Assembly: GCF_009789195.1 (NCBI RefSeq)
Contig: NZ_WSTC01000008.1
Location: 124,001-188,000, forward strand
Source of the DNA: Paenibacillus sp. MMS18-CY102
GTDB lineage: Bacteria > Bacillota > Bacilli > Paenibacillales > Paenibacillaceae
Direction: 5' to 3'
DNA length: 64,000 bases
Part shown: piece after piece, positions 42,361-52,000 of the stretch
Layout of the letters: each line of letters starts with the position of its first letter
How positions within the stretch are numbered: the first letter of the stretch is position 1
Notes under the pieces: generated by a model
What the model was told of the DNA's origin: nothing
What the model saw: only the letters and a program-made list of their open reading frames with translations
Database searches by the model: none
Position numbers and translations under genes: made by a program

Positions 42361-45300
42361 GTGCAAATGCCGATTTATCGCCCGCAACACCATGTTCGCT
42401 TTGTGACGGCAGCTGCTTTATTCGATGGCCATGACGCTTCCATTAATATTATGCGGCGCATTCTTCAAGCTTCGGGGGTGGAGGTTATTCATCTAGGCCA
42501 CAACCGCTCGGTGGATGAAGTTGCAAGCGCAGCAATTCAAGAGGACGTGCAAGGCATTGCGATAAGCTCGTATCAAGGCGGGCATATCGAATATTTGACG
42601 TATCTATACGATCTGCTTCACCAGCAAGGGGCTGGGCATATCCAAATCTTCGCGGGTGGCGGCGGCGTTATCATTCCAGCGGAGATCACCCGATTGCATC
42701 AGTATGGGATCGCCCGTATTTTTTCTCCTGAGGATGGGCGAGAGATGGGCCTGCAGGGGATGATCAATCATATGGTCAAGCGATGCGATGCCCCGACGCC
42801 AAAGTTAATAGGTGAAGAGTTGCCAGCGGCTTTACAGACGTACAATTGGAGCACAATCGCTAGGCTCATTACGCTTGCGGAACAGCGTGTCGCTAACGTT
42901 CCCGAGGATGAAAGCAATGAAGCTTTTTTCGCCCAATTGCATGCCAATGTTACCAATACGCCAGTGGTTGGGATAACCGGTACAGGCGGCGCGGGCAAAA
43001 GCTCACTAACCGACGAACTTGTGCGCCGCTATATCGGCCAGTTCCCAGACCGAACGATCGCTATCTTATCCATTGATCCTTCAAAGCAAAAATCAGGCGG
43101 CGCACTGCTCGGTGACCGCATTCGCATGAATGCGATTCATGATCCCCGGGTGTACATGCGCAGCATGGCGACGCGAAGCTCCAAGTCTGAAATTAGCGAT
43201 GCGCTTCCGGATGCGATCGCTATCGTCAAGCAGGCTGGCTTCGATCTCATCCTTATTGAGACAAGCGGGATCGGCCAAGGCAGTTCAGCCGTTGTAGGGC
43301 TGTGTGATATTGCGATGTACGTCATGACGAGCGAATTCGGCGCCCCTTCCCAGCTGGAGAAGATCGATATGATCGATTATGCGGACATGATCGCCATTAA
43401 TAAATTTGAACGCCGCGGTTCTGATGACGCGCTGCGAGAAGTCCGCAAGCAATATAGGCGGAGCCGTCAGCAGTTCGAGCTGCCCGATGAGCAGTTGCCT
43501 GTGTTCGGGACGATTGCCAGCCAATTCAATGATTCAGGCACGACGGTGCTGTTCGCCAATCTCATGGCGCTTGTTGCTTCCAAGAAAGGCGGCAATTGGC
43601 CAACGCCTATCATCGATAATCAGAGTAAACCAACGCTGCGCAATCGAATTATCCCGCCCGAACGGGCCGGTTACCTCGGGGACATTGTTCGAACGATGCG
43701 CCAATCTAAAACGTTTATCACCAATCAGGTGCGAATTGCACGCCAGATCGCTCATTTGCGAGGGACCAGATCGCTTATTCAATCCGAGCTGGAACGTACG
43801 CCGGCCATTACAATTAAGAATGCTGAACAGGCATTAGACGTAATCAATACAATGCTAAGCCAATACGAAGCTAACATGGATACGGCTTGCAAAACACTTT
43901 TGGCGGAGTGGCCAACCGTGCAGGAGGTTTACAAGCAAGAGCATCTCATCACACATGTTGGTCCCAAAATGACGAAAATGCCTTTAACGGCCGAATCGTT
44001 ATCGGGCCTTCGCATTCCCCGCATCAGCCTGCCTCGTCTGGAGGATGACGGCGACCTGCTTCGCTGGCTGCTGGAAGAAAATTTACCGGGCTATTTTCCC
44101 TATACGGCTGGCGTGTTTCCGCTCAAACGAACCGACGAAGATCCTAAACGGCAATTTGCAGGAGAAGGAACGCCTGAGCGAACGAACCGGCGATTTCATT
44201 TCCTGTGCCAGGGCGAAGAAGCGAAGCGGCTGTCTACCGCTTTCGATAGCGTGACTTTGTATGGGCAAGATCCGAATATACGGCCCGACATTTATGGCAA
44301 AATCGGCAACAGCGGCGTGAACGTCTGCACGTTGGATGATATGAAGAAGCTATATGCAGGCTTTGATTTGTGCAGCCCGTCTGTAAGTGTATCGATGACG
44401 ATTAACGGGCCCGCTCCGATTATTTTGGCAATGTATATGAATGCCGCGATTGATCAGCAAGCGGAACGGTATGCGCGGGAGAACGGGAGAGCGCCATCAG
44501 AAGGCGAGCTCGAACAGATCAAGGCAACGGCACTGCGAACAGTGCGTGGCACCGTGCAAGCCGATATTTTGAAAGAGGATCAAGGCCAAAACACATGCAT
44601 CTACGCAACAGAATTTGCCCTGAAGATGATGGGGGACATCCAGCAATATTTTATCGACCATCAGGTCCGCAGCTATTACTCGGTTAGCATTAGCGGCTAT
44701 CATATTGCGGAAGCAGGGGCGAATCCCGTCACCCAATTAGCTTTTACGCTGGGCAATGGATTTACTTATGTGGAATATTACTTGTCACGTGGCATGGCGA
44801 TTGATGATTTTGCGCCGAACCTGTCCTTTTTCTTCAGCAACGGCTTAGATCCTGAATATACTGTAATGGGGCGAGTCGCTCGGCGAATCTGGGCAACGGT
44901 GATCAAAAACCGTTATGGCGGCAACGCCCGCAGCCAGAAGCTCAAATACCATGTTCAGACGTCGGGGCGTTCGCTCCATGCGCAGGAGATGGATTTTAAC
45001 GATATTCGAACGACGCTTCAGGCGCTCCTCGCGATTTATGACCATTGCAATTCCTTGCATACGAATGCGTACGACGAAGCGGTTACGACACCAACGGAAA
45101 ATTCGGTTCGGCGCGCAATGGCGATCCAAATGATTATTAATAAAGAGTTTGGCGTGGCCAAAAACGAGAACCCGCTTCAAGGCTCTTTCCTCATCGAAGA
45201 ATTGACCGACCTGGTCGAAGAAGCCGTGTTGAACGAATTGCTTCGCCTGCATGATCGCGGGGGCGTGCTTGGTGCAATGGAAACCGCTTATCAGCGAAGC

Positions 45301-45645
45301 AAGATACAAGAGGAATCGATCTACTACGAGCATAAGAAGCATAGCGGCGAGCTGCCGATCATTGGCGTGAATACGTTCATCCACCCGAATCCAGAAAACG
45401 ACCGCTCTAGCATGGAGCTTGCCCGCTCTACTGAGGAGGAGAAACAAGCGCAGATTACGAATCTTGCAGCATTTCATCAAGCGCATCAGGAAGCATGCGT
45501 GCCTGCGCTGCTTCAATTAAAGCAGGTCGCACGGAGCGGCGGGAACCTATTCGAAGCTTTAATGGAAACGGTCCGGTTCGCTTCACTTGGCCAGATTACA
45601 CAAGCCTTGTACGAAGTAGGCGGGCAGTATCGCCGTAACATGTAA
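42361..45645 (+). CDS. icmF: Fused isobutyryl-CoA mutase IcmF
   Basis: This 1094-residue enzyme converts isobutyryl-CoA and n-butyryl-CoA using adenosylcobalamin. Domains in order are: the B12-binding domain with DGHDASI (22-28; H24 is the axial ligand); the MeaB-like G-protein chaperone domain with GTGGAGKSS near 207, SIDPSKQKSGG and AINKFERRG; and the mutase domain, with PDIYGKIGNSGVNV and CSPSVSVSMTINGPAP in the active site. GTG 42361 is chosen because it is preceded by GGGAAGGGCGGGG and gives the usual start QMPIYRPQHHVRFVTA. The next gene makes the cofactor, so the pair forms an operon. Confidence 0.95.
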   Translation: MQMPIYRPQHHVRFVTAAALFDGHDASINIMRRILQASGVEVIHLGHNRSVDEVASAAIQEDVQGIAISSYQGGHIEYLTYLYDLLHQQGAGHIQIFAGGGGVIIPAEITRLHQYGIARIFSPEDGREMGLQGMINHMVKRCDAPTPKLIGEELPAALQTYNWSTIARLITLAEQRVANVPEDESNEAFFAQLHANVTNTPVVGITGTGGAGKSSLTDELVRRYIGQFPDRTIAILSIDPSKQKSGGALLGDRIRMNAIHDPRVYMRSMATRSSKSEISDALPDAIAIVKQAGFDLILIETSGIGQGSSAVVGLCDIAMYVMTSEFGAPSQLEKIDMIDYADMIAINKFERRGSDDALREVRKQYRRSRQQFELPDEQLPVFGTIASQFNDSGTTVLFANLMALVASKKGGNWPTPIIDNQSKPTLRNRIIPPERAGYLGDIVRTMRQSKTFITNQVRIARQIAHLRGTRSLIQSELERTPAITIKNAEQALDVINTMLSQYEANMDTACKTLLAEWPTVQEVYKQEHLITHVGPKMTKMPLTAESLSGLRIPRISLPRLEDDGDLLRWLLEENLPGYFPYTAGVFPLKRTDEDPKRQFAGEGTPERTNRRFHFLCQGEEAKRLSTAFDSVTLYGQDPNIRPDIYGKIGNSGVNVCTLDDMKKLYAGFDLCSPSVSVSMTINGPAPIILAMYMNAAIDQQAERYARENGRAPSEGELEQIKATALRTVRGTVQADILKEDQGQNTCIYATEFALKMMGDIQQYFIDHQVRSYYSVSISGYHIAEAGANPVTQLAFTLGNGFTYVEYYLSRGMAIDDFAPNLSFFFSNGLDPEYTVMGRVARRIWATVIKNRYGGNARSQKLKYHVQTSGRSLHAQEMDFNDIRTTLQALLAIYDHCNSLHTNAYDEAVTTPTENSVRRAMAIQMIINKEFGVAKNENPLQGSFLIEELTDLVEEAVLNELLRLHDRGGVLGAMETAYQRSKIQEESIYYEHKKHSGELPIIGVNTFIHPNPENDRSSMELARSTEEEKQAQITNLAAFHQAHQEACVPALLQLKQVARSGGNLFEALMETVRFASLGQITQALYEVGGQYRRNM

Positions 45646-45672
45646 GCGCTTAGGCAAGAGAGGAGGGGCAAA

Positions 45673-46224
45673 ATGAAAATTTATACGAAGTCAGGCGACA
45701 AGGGGCAAACGAGCCTCGTGTACGGGCAGCGGGTTTCCAAACATGATCTTCGCGTTCAAGCCTATGGCACGTGTGATGAAGCCAATTCGATGATTGGGCT
45801 CGCGCTCTCTAGCCTTGGGCAAGGCAAAGAGTCCCTTGCAATCAAGCAATCGTTTCATGCAATCCAAACGAAACTGTTTCATGTGGGGGCCGAGCTGGCG
45901 ACGCCATCTGGGAAAAACGTCGCTTGGCCTATTATCGAGGATGACGTTCGTTATATCGAGGAGCTTATCGATGAGCTGGACGCCAAGCTGCCTCCTCTTA
46001 CAACTTTTATTCTTCCGGGCGGGCATCCTTCCGGCGCTGCGTTTCATGTGGCACGAACGATCGTACGCCGCGCGGAACGGATCGTCGTTTCATTGTTGGA
46101 GAAGGAAACGGCCAATCCCGTTGCGCTTGCCTATTTGAACCGGCTGTCCGATTTGCTGTTCGTTACTGCCCGTTACGTCAACCTGCAGTCCGGCTGTGCG
46201 GAAGCAGTGCTGCATCAGCCTTAA
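45673..46224 (+). CDS. Cob(I)alamin adenosyltransferase, PduO type
   Basis: This 183-residue protein begins MKIYTKSGDKGQTSLVYGQR, the ATP-binding signature of PduO-type ATRs. It has YGTCDEANSMIG, FILPGGHPSGAAFHVART and the C-terminal LNRLSDLLFVTAR. It converts cob(I)alamin to adenosylcobalamin and probably hands it to IcmF, which is encoded 27 bp upstream. ATG follows GAGGAGGGGC. Confidence 0.95.
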   Translation: MKIYTKSGDKGQTSLVYGQRVSKHDLRVQAYGTCDEANSMIGLALSSLGQGKESLAIKQSFHAIQTKLFHVGAELATPSGKNVAWPIIEDDVRYIEELIDELDAKLPPLTTFILPGGHPSGAAFHVARTIVRRAERIVVSLLEKETANPVALAYLNRLSDLLFVTARYVNLQSGCAEAVLHQP

Positions 46225-46300
46225 TGTGGATGAGGCAGTTGACCGGACCAAGCTTACGTGGTACGATTCGAATATTCAAAATTGCAGAAGCTACCGGACA

Positions 46301-46337
46301 ACCGGGGACACTTGTATGATGTGTCTCCGGTTTTTTT
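46301..46337 (+). terminator. Rho-independent terminator
   Basis: The arms ACCGGGGACAC and GTGTCTCCGGT are followed by TTTTTT. It ends the icmF operon. Confidence 0.83.
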
Positions 46338-46370
46338 GTATCCGGCTGGTGCCAGGAGGAGAAAGAGACC

Positions 46371-47111
46371 ATGACCGAAACGATTCAATTGCTGCGCGCC
46401 CATCGATCTATCCGCAAGTTCAAAGACACTCCGATACCGGACGAGCATTTGGAAGAAATCGCGCTTGCGGCGCAGGCGGCTTCAACCTCGTCGAACATTC
46501 AAGCTTATAGTGTCGTTGCCGTGCGCAATCCGGAACGCAAAATGACGCTTGCCGAGCTGGCAGGCAACCAGAAGCATATCGAGCAAAGCCCTCTATTCCT
46601 CGTCTGGCTCGCTGACCTGAACAAAGTTCAAACCGCGATTCACCTTCATGAGGATACTGAGCTTCAGCAGAATACTGAGCTGTTTCTGCTGGCCACGGTT
46701 GATGCCACATTAGCGGCGCAAAATGCGGCCATCGCAGCGGAATCGCTCGGGTACGGAACCGTTTATATCGGCGGTATTCGCAACAATCCGCAGGCGGTAT
46801 CCGAGATATTGGAGCTTCCGCCGCTCGTTTACCCTGTATTCGGGTTAAGCATTGGCGTGCCAGATCAAGAGCCGGACCTTCGCCCGAGGCTGCCGCTGCA
46901 AGCGTTTCTGCATGAGGAAGTGTACCAGCAGGAGGAGGTAGTCGCCGGCATCAAAAAATATGACGAAACAATGCGCGCCTACTATGCGTCGCGAGCAGGC
47001 GGCGAGTCCGATACCCAATGGTCACTAGAACTAATACGCCGCTTTAACGGCGGAAAGCTGCGCGAGCATTTGCATCCGTATTTGGTAAGCCGTGGTTTCG
47101 ATTTAAAATAA
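46371..47111 (+). CDS. NADPH-dependent FMN nitroreductase, NfsA/NfrA type
   Basis: This 246-residue flavoprotein has LRAHRSIRKFKDTPIPDEHL (FMN phosphate contacts), ASTSSNIQAYSVVAV, AAESLGYGTVYIGGIRNN and a late RFNGGKLREHLHPYL, characteristic of NfsA/NfrA enzymes that reduce FMN, nitroaromatics and quinones. It is cytoplasmic and probably a dimer. ATG follows CCAGGAGGAG. Confidence 0.92.
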   Translation: MTETIQLLRAHRSIRKFKDTPIPDEHLEEIALAAQAASTSSNIQAYSVVAVRNPERKMTLAELAGNQKHIEQSPLFLVWLADLNKVQTAIHLHEDTELQQNTELFLLATVDATLAAQNAAIAAESLGYGTVYIGGIRNNPQAVSEILELPPLVYPVFGLSIGVPDQEPDLRPRLPLQAFLHEEVYQQEEVVAGIKKYDETMRAYYASRAGGESDTQWSLELIRRFNGGKLREHLHPYLVSRGFDLK

Positions 47112-47122
47112 CCGAACGAAAG

Positions 47123-47153
47123 AAGGCTGCCGAGCCGGGCTCGGCAGCCTTTG
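47123..47153. terminator. Strong hairpin, probable terminator
   Basis: The arms AAGGCTGCCGAGCC and GGCTCGGCAGCCTT form a near-perfect 14-base stem. The T-run is short on both strands (TTTG and CTTTC). It ends the nitroreductase transcript and could also stop a minus-strand transcript from block B. Confidence 0.65.
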
Positions 47154-47196
47154 TGCGCAGATTGCTATCGCTTCGCTATTAATAAACATCCTTACA

Positions 47197-47275
47197 TAAC
47201 CAGTTATAACAAGATATGCTTAGAAGATATATCGGACTACGATTGAAGTCAATAGATTGTGTTAATTTACCTAAC
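47197..47275 (-). promoter_or_regulatory. Block B, copy of the modA promoter block
   Basis: This block is about 80% identical over roughly 50 bp to the modA promoter block (12157-12236). It has AGTTATAAC, GATATGC, ATATATCGG and TGAAGTCAAT in the same order and spacing. On the minus strand TTGACT (47252-47247) and TATCTT (47229-47224) keep the 17-base spacer. No gene lies on the minus strand downstream; the MarR gene lies on the plus side. It may be an operator of that regulator or the remains of a lost gene. Confidence 0.5.
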
Positions 47276-47396
47276 ATAAAATCGACTGTTTTGAAGGGGG
47301 AATTTGAATTTTATTTGATTTAAGTCAACAAACGTGACATCATAGAGGGAAGGATACAGCAAGAGCAATGAGATGTTTGGCAGGGGAGGAACAGGC

Positions 47397-47816
47397 ATGG
47401 CAGAGGAGCGATTACCGAAACAAATATACGAACAGCTCGCTTATTTTCGCTATCAGATTCGCAAGTTCATTCGATTTAGTGAAGAAGCCGCGAGGAGCAA
47501 AGGGCTAACGCCACAGTATCATCAGCTCATGCTGTCGATTATGGGATTTCCCGGCAGGGAATATGCTACGCCCAAAGAGCTTGCAGAGCGCCTTCAGGTG
47601 ACCCCGCATGCTTGTGTGGAGCTCATTAAACGATGCGAGGAGTTGGGGCTTGTATACCGATTCCCTAATCCGCAGGATAAGCGAAGCACGTTTATCGGAT
47701 TGACGGAGTCTGCAATGAGCGTATTGGAGGAGTTGTCGGAAATCCATCGGGATGAGCTGGCAAGGGCTGGATTGCTTGAATTTGAGCCTGGTTATCGAAG
47801 CCCATTAGCCAAGTAA
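47397..47816 (+). CDS. MarR-family transcription regulator
   Basis: This 139-residue protein is a winged-helix regulator with GLTPQYHQLMLSIMGFPG, the recognition-helix region TPKELAERLQVTPHACVELIKRCEE and the wing NPQDKRSTFIGLT. It is likely to be dimeric. ATG 47397 follows GGGGAGGA at 47382-47389; a TTG at 47373 is possible but less well placed. Block B lies 120 bp upstream and resembles the modA promoter, so this protein may regulate itself and modA. That link is inferred. Confidence 0.88.
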   Translation: MAEERLPKQIYEQLAYFRYQIRKFIRFSEEAARSKGLTPQYHQLMLSIMGFPGREYATPKELAERLQVTPHACVELIKRCEELGLVYRFPNPQDKRSTFIGLTESAMSVLEELSEIHRDELARAGLLEFEPGYRSPLAK

Positions 47817-47856
47817 TGGCTGTATGGATTTTTTGAACTATGGAAAGACCAGAAGA

Positions 47857-47887
47857 AAAGCCACTGAAATTCGAGTTGGCTTTTTTC
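47857..47887 (+). terminator. Rho-independent terminator
   Basis: The arms AAAAGCCA and TGGCTTTT are followed by TTTC. Confidence 0.7.
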
Positions 47888-47975
47888 TGCTGCAATGATT
47901 TAATAGAGTAGTATGCCTCTTCATGAGCTACACGAAAGCGATATGGCCGTCATCAATTAGGAGGGGACTTTGAAT

Positions 47976-48713
47976 ATGAAGCTAAAGGAACTCGTTACCG
48001 GCAAGAATGAGGAATTGTTCAATCGCGTGGCCGCTCAATACAAAATCAACTTGCAGCCATCAGAAGATGAAGGCTGTTGGTCCTCTAACACGGATATTAA
48101 GTCGAAAAGCGCGACGATCTGTTGGGCAGATAGCCAGCATCCCGAGGAAGCGTTTGTACATGAGCTGCTTCATTTGGATTTGCAAAGAATGGGATTTAAG
48201 CGCTTACGTTATGGTTTATGCTCAGCCGATGTGGCAGGGCAGTGGTTTCCGATCTTCATGGAATCGTTGGACAATGAATTCCAGCATCACAAAATGTACA
48301 ACCAGTACGTTGAAATGGGCTACAATCCCGACTTTTTCTATGATGATGACGATGCCGTAGCGATTCCGCTGATCATCAATGAAATATTGAACCAACCGAT
48401 TCCGAACAAAATGACGCTGCTTCCGCATTATCTGACCGTTACAGCGGCCGGTGTTGAACGGATGCTGCCTGATCTGGCAGATATAAAGCTGCGATTCCGC
48501 CAAAAATGCAGCCAGCGTGTGGCAACCATTTTCGATGTGATCGACGCGCAACTTTTGAAATGGATTTCATTCAACAGCTTGGATGCCCAAGCGCCGATCA
48601 CTGAGATCATTCGCAGCATCCCACACGCCCAACAAACGTTCATCGGCTTCGGAGAGAAGAGCGAATTTCCGAATAACGGCTTCTTTACGGAGCAACCGTT
48701 TAAGCTTAAATAG
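47976..48713 (+). CDS. HELLH-motif putative metalloprotease
   Basis: This 245-residue soluble protein contains FVHELLHLDL, a zincin-like HExxH motif with H62, E63 and H66. A third ligand is not certain; a candidate Glu or His may lie in SLDNEFQHHKMYNQY. It has no signal peptide. ATG 47976 follows GGAGGGGACTTTG. Similar proteins in Bacillales are annotated hypothetical. The motif suggests a zinc peptidase, but it could be non-catalytic. Confidence 0.65.
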   Translation: MKLKELVTGKNEELFNRVAAQYKINLQPSEDEGCWSSNTDIKSKSATICWADSQHPEEAFVHELLHLDLQRMGFKRLRYGLCSADVAGQWFPIFMESLDNEFQHHKMYNQYVEMGYNPDFFYDDDDAVAIPLIINEILNQPIPNKMTLLPHYLTVTAAGVERMLPDLADIKLRFRQKCSQRVATIFDVIDAQLLKWISFNSLDAQAPITEIIRSIPHAQQTFIGFGEKSEFPNNGFFTEQPFKLK

Positions 48714-48764
48714 AATGGCTATAAGCTGCTGCAAGCTGGTTCAGGCTAGTGAAAGCTAGTGAAA

Positions 48765-48794
48765 GCTGTCGAGAAAATCTCGACAGCCTTCTTT
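48765..48794 (+). terminator. Rho-independent terminator
   Basis: The arms GCTGTCGAGA and TCTCGACAGC are followed by a CTTCTTT tract. Two direct copies of GCTAGTGAAA lie just before it. Confidence 0.75.
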
Positions 48795-48831
48795 GCATTT
48801 CAGCATCACGCTGGATTGCGAGAGTAGAGTA

Positions 48832-48906
48832 ATAGAGTAGGAAAACCTATCCTATTCACTCCAACGTGGGCGAATCGGGCATATAGAGTAGAAAAACCTA
48901 CTCTAT
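48832..48906. repeat. Two palindromic repeats (ATAGAGTAG...)
   Basis: Copy 2 (48883-48906) is a hairpin with arms ATAGAGTAG and CTACTCTAT around AAAAAC. Copy 1 (48832-48855) is the same hairpin with two base differences. The copies are 51 bp apart. They lie between convergent-free transcripts in a 320-bp gap and have no T-run. They look like a REP-type interspersed repeat. Confidence 0.7.
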
Positions 48907-49034
48907 CCTGCCGGTGGGGGGCAATCGCACGCAAAACGAGAAATACCCAAGCAGTTTCCACCGCTCACTTCGGCTGGTATAATAAGGAGAATGATTGTCG
49001 AACGTAGATTCGCGTTTATGGAGTTGATCCTATT

Positions 49035-52000
49035 TTGAACCAAATGCCGTTAGCAGCGTTTCACCCTGTAATCACCGAATGGTTTACAGCAGCGTTTGGC
49101 GAGCCGACCGATGTACAGGTACGGTCCTGGCAATCGATTCACGATCGCCAACATACGCTAATTGCTGCACCGACTGGTTCCGGCAAAACATTAGCAGCGC
49201 TGCTGCCTTGCCTGGATGCCGTTGTGCGCGAGAAGCTCATGTCACGCAGTAATGCTGGCATTGAGCGCGAAGCTGAAAGCAAGCCTGTCTTCAAGCCAGG
49301 TGTGCGGGTGCTGTACCTTTCGCCCTTGAAAGCGCTTAACAATGACGTTCATGACCATTTGCTTGCGTTCATAAGCGCGATTGATAAACTAGCCGCGGAA
49401 CGGGAAACGGATTGGCCAGGCATTCGCTGTGCGGTTCGCACGGGAGATACGCCGTCTTCCCAGCGGGCATCGATGGCGAAACGCCCGCCGGAGGTGCTGC
49501 TTACAACACCAGAATCCCTTTACATCTTGCTGACTTCTGCAGGCGGGAGAGATATGCTTCGCACGGTACAGCATGTCATTGTCGATGAAATTCATGACTT
49601 AGCGGCGGACAAGCGTGGCTCCCATCTATCGCTCTCGTTGGAGCGGCTCGTCCACTTATGTGGCAGGCCTGTGCAACGAATTGGCGTATCCGCGACCCAA
49701 AAGCCATTATGGCGTGTTGGCCGTTTTCTGGGCGGTTGGGCGGAGCATGCGCTTACAGATGGGCATGGGAGTGATTCAGCAAGTGAGCTAGCTATCTCTG
49801 CATTAGATGAAACTGGTCAATCAATATGGGATAACGATAAATCGAAAGCCATATCAGCGCCGCCTCATCCACTTGGCTTCATGCCCCGCCCCGTATCTAT
49901 CGTCGAGAGCACGATGAGAAAAACGATGCAGGCCATCGTGACGATGCCGGATATGTCCAAGCCGGTCGCAACGCGGGAAGCGGTATGGCAACCCATACTA
50001 GAGCGGTTATTCTCACTTATGGAAGGCAGCCGAACGGTGCTGCTGTTTGTAAACAGCAGGCGAATTTGCGAACGGCTATGCTTACGGCTTAATGATGCTG
50101 CCGGATACGAAATGGCGCGTGCACATCATGGCAGCATGGCCAAGGAACGAAGGCTAGAAGCCGAACGGTTGTTGAAAACAGGCGAGCTGCGTTGTATCGT
50201 CGCGACTTCTTCGCTTGAGCTTGGCATCGATGTCGGGCATGTCGATCTGGTTTTGCAAATCGATCCGCCTTTTGACGCGGCAGCGGGCATTCAGCGAATC
50301 GGCCGTGCTGGCCACTCTGTAGGCGATATAAGCAGAGGCGCTATCATTGTTCGGCATCGCGGCGCACTGCCAGAAGCTGCTGTATTATCTAGGCTTATCG
50401 TCCAACGTGAAATTGAGCCGATTCAAATTCCGCAGCAGCCGCTAGACGTCTTGTCCCAGCAGACGGTCGCAATGGCCGCAAATTCGGATTGGACGGTTGA
50501 AGAGTTGTACCGCCTTATCGTGCACAGCGATACGTTTCGGGCGTTTCCCCGTGAACGGCTCATTGCCATGTTAAAGGTGTTGAGCGGCTTTTATCCATTC
50601 GCGCGGCCGCTTCTTGACTGGAATCGGGATACCGATGTGCTGACGGGACGGCGCGCCGGCGGAATCGCGGCGTTGACAGGTGCAGGCACGATCCCAAGCA
50701 GCTCGGCTTATCCGGTGCATCATCAAGACAGCCGCGCCCATCTTGGGGAGCTCGATGAAGAATACGTGCAAGAAAGCCGGGTCGGCGATGTGTTTCAGCT
50801 CGGATCGAACAATTGGATGATTCGGCGCATTGATAAAGATCGGGTTTACGTGGCAGAAGCGGCTAACAGCTTTAGCGAAATTCCTTTTTGGCGGAACGAA
50901 GCAGGCGGGCGCTCAATCGGTTTAGGGCTGCAAATCGGTGCGTTTGTACGGGAATTGGCGGAGCGGCTCGCGCTTTCTGATAGCCAAGAAGGTGCGGGGA
51001 AGCTCCCGTTACATGATGGCAATGCGAGCGATACAGCCGAGACAGTGGCTCCACCTACGCCGGGGGAAGCAGCAAACCAGCCAATAGGCAGCGGGCACGC
51101 AAATTCCGACGCAGTTGCCATGCAATGGCTGCATGATGATTACGGAATGGATGGCGTTTCTGCTGAACAGCTGATCGGCTATATCCGCTCGCAACATGCC
51201 TTTTGCGGCTTGCCGACCGACCGTCGCATTATCGTTGAGCATTATCGGGATGTGTCGAACCAGACGCATGTTATTATTCATAATCCTTTCGGCCGCAGGC
51301 TGAATCGCACATGGCTGCTTGCCATCGAGCGGCAATTTGAACAACTGCTGCCTTACCGCTTATATGGAAACGCGAAGGATAATGGAATTGAATTCGTACT
51401 GCCGGAGTGGGATCCGTCGTGGCTGCAGTCGATTTGGCATGTGACGCCGGACAATCTTGAGCCACTTCTGAACGAAGCAATTACGAGTTCCCCGCTGCTT
51501 GCCATCGCTTTTCGCCACTTGGCAGAAACATCGCTCCTGCTCTCACGCAGCTTTACCAGAACGCCTCTATGGCAAAAAAGGCTGCGCAGCGAGGAGCTGT
51601 TGAAAGAGGCGCTGCCGTACGCATCGCAATTTCCGTTCCTTGATGAAGCGATGCGCGAATGCATGAACAGCTATCTCGATCTAGAGGGGCTTCGTGAAAC
51701 GCTGCAAGCAATCGGGAATGGCCAGTTCGAATTTATGATCCGCGAAACAGCATATCCGTCTCCGATGGCAACGCAGTTCATTGCCGAATATGTCAACATG
51801 CGTATCTATGAAGGGGACGGCCTGGATGATATCGTTCGGATGCAGCTGCTTAATGTCAGCCGTGAGCTGGCGGGCAAAGTGTTCGGCACTGAAGCGGTGA
51901 GCGGCATCATCACGCCGGAGATTTTGGAAGAAGAGCGGCTAAAACTGTCGGCCGCTGGGCATACGGCATCGGATGCAAACGAACTGCTCGCGCTGCTCAA

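Noticed and set aside
44845-45516. Antisense ORF (223 codons) on the minus strand
   Set aside because: It overlaps the mutase domain of icmF entirely and has no start signal.
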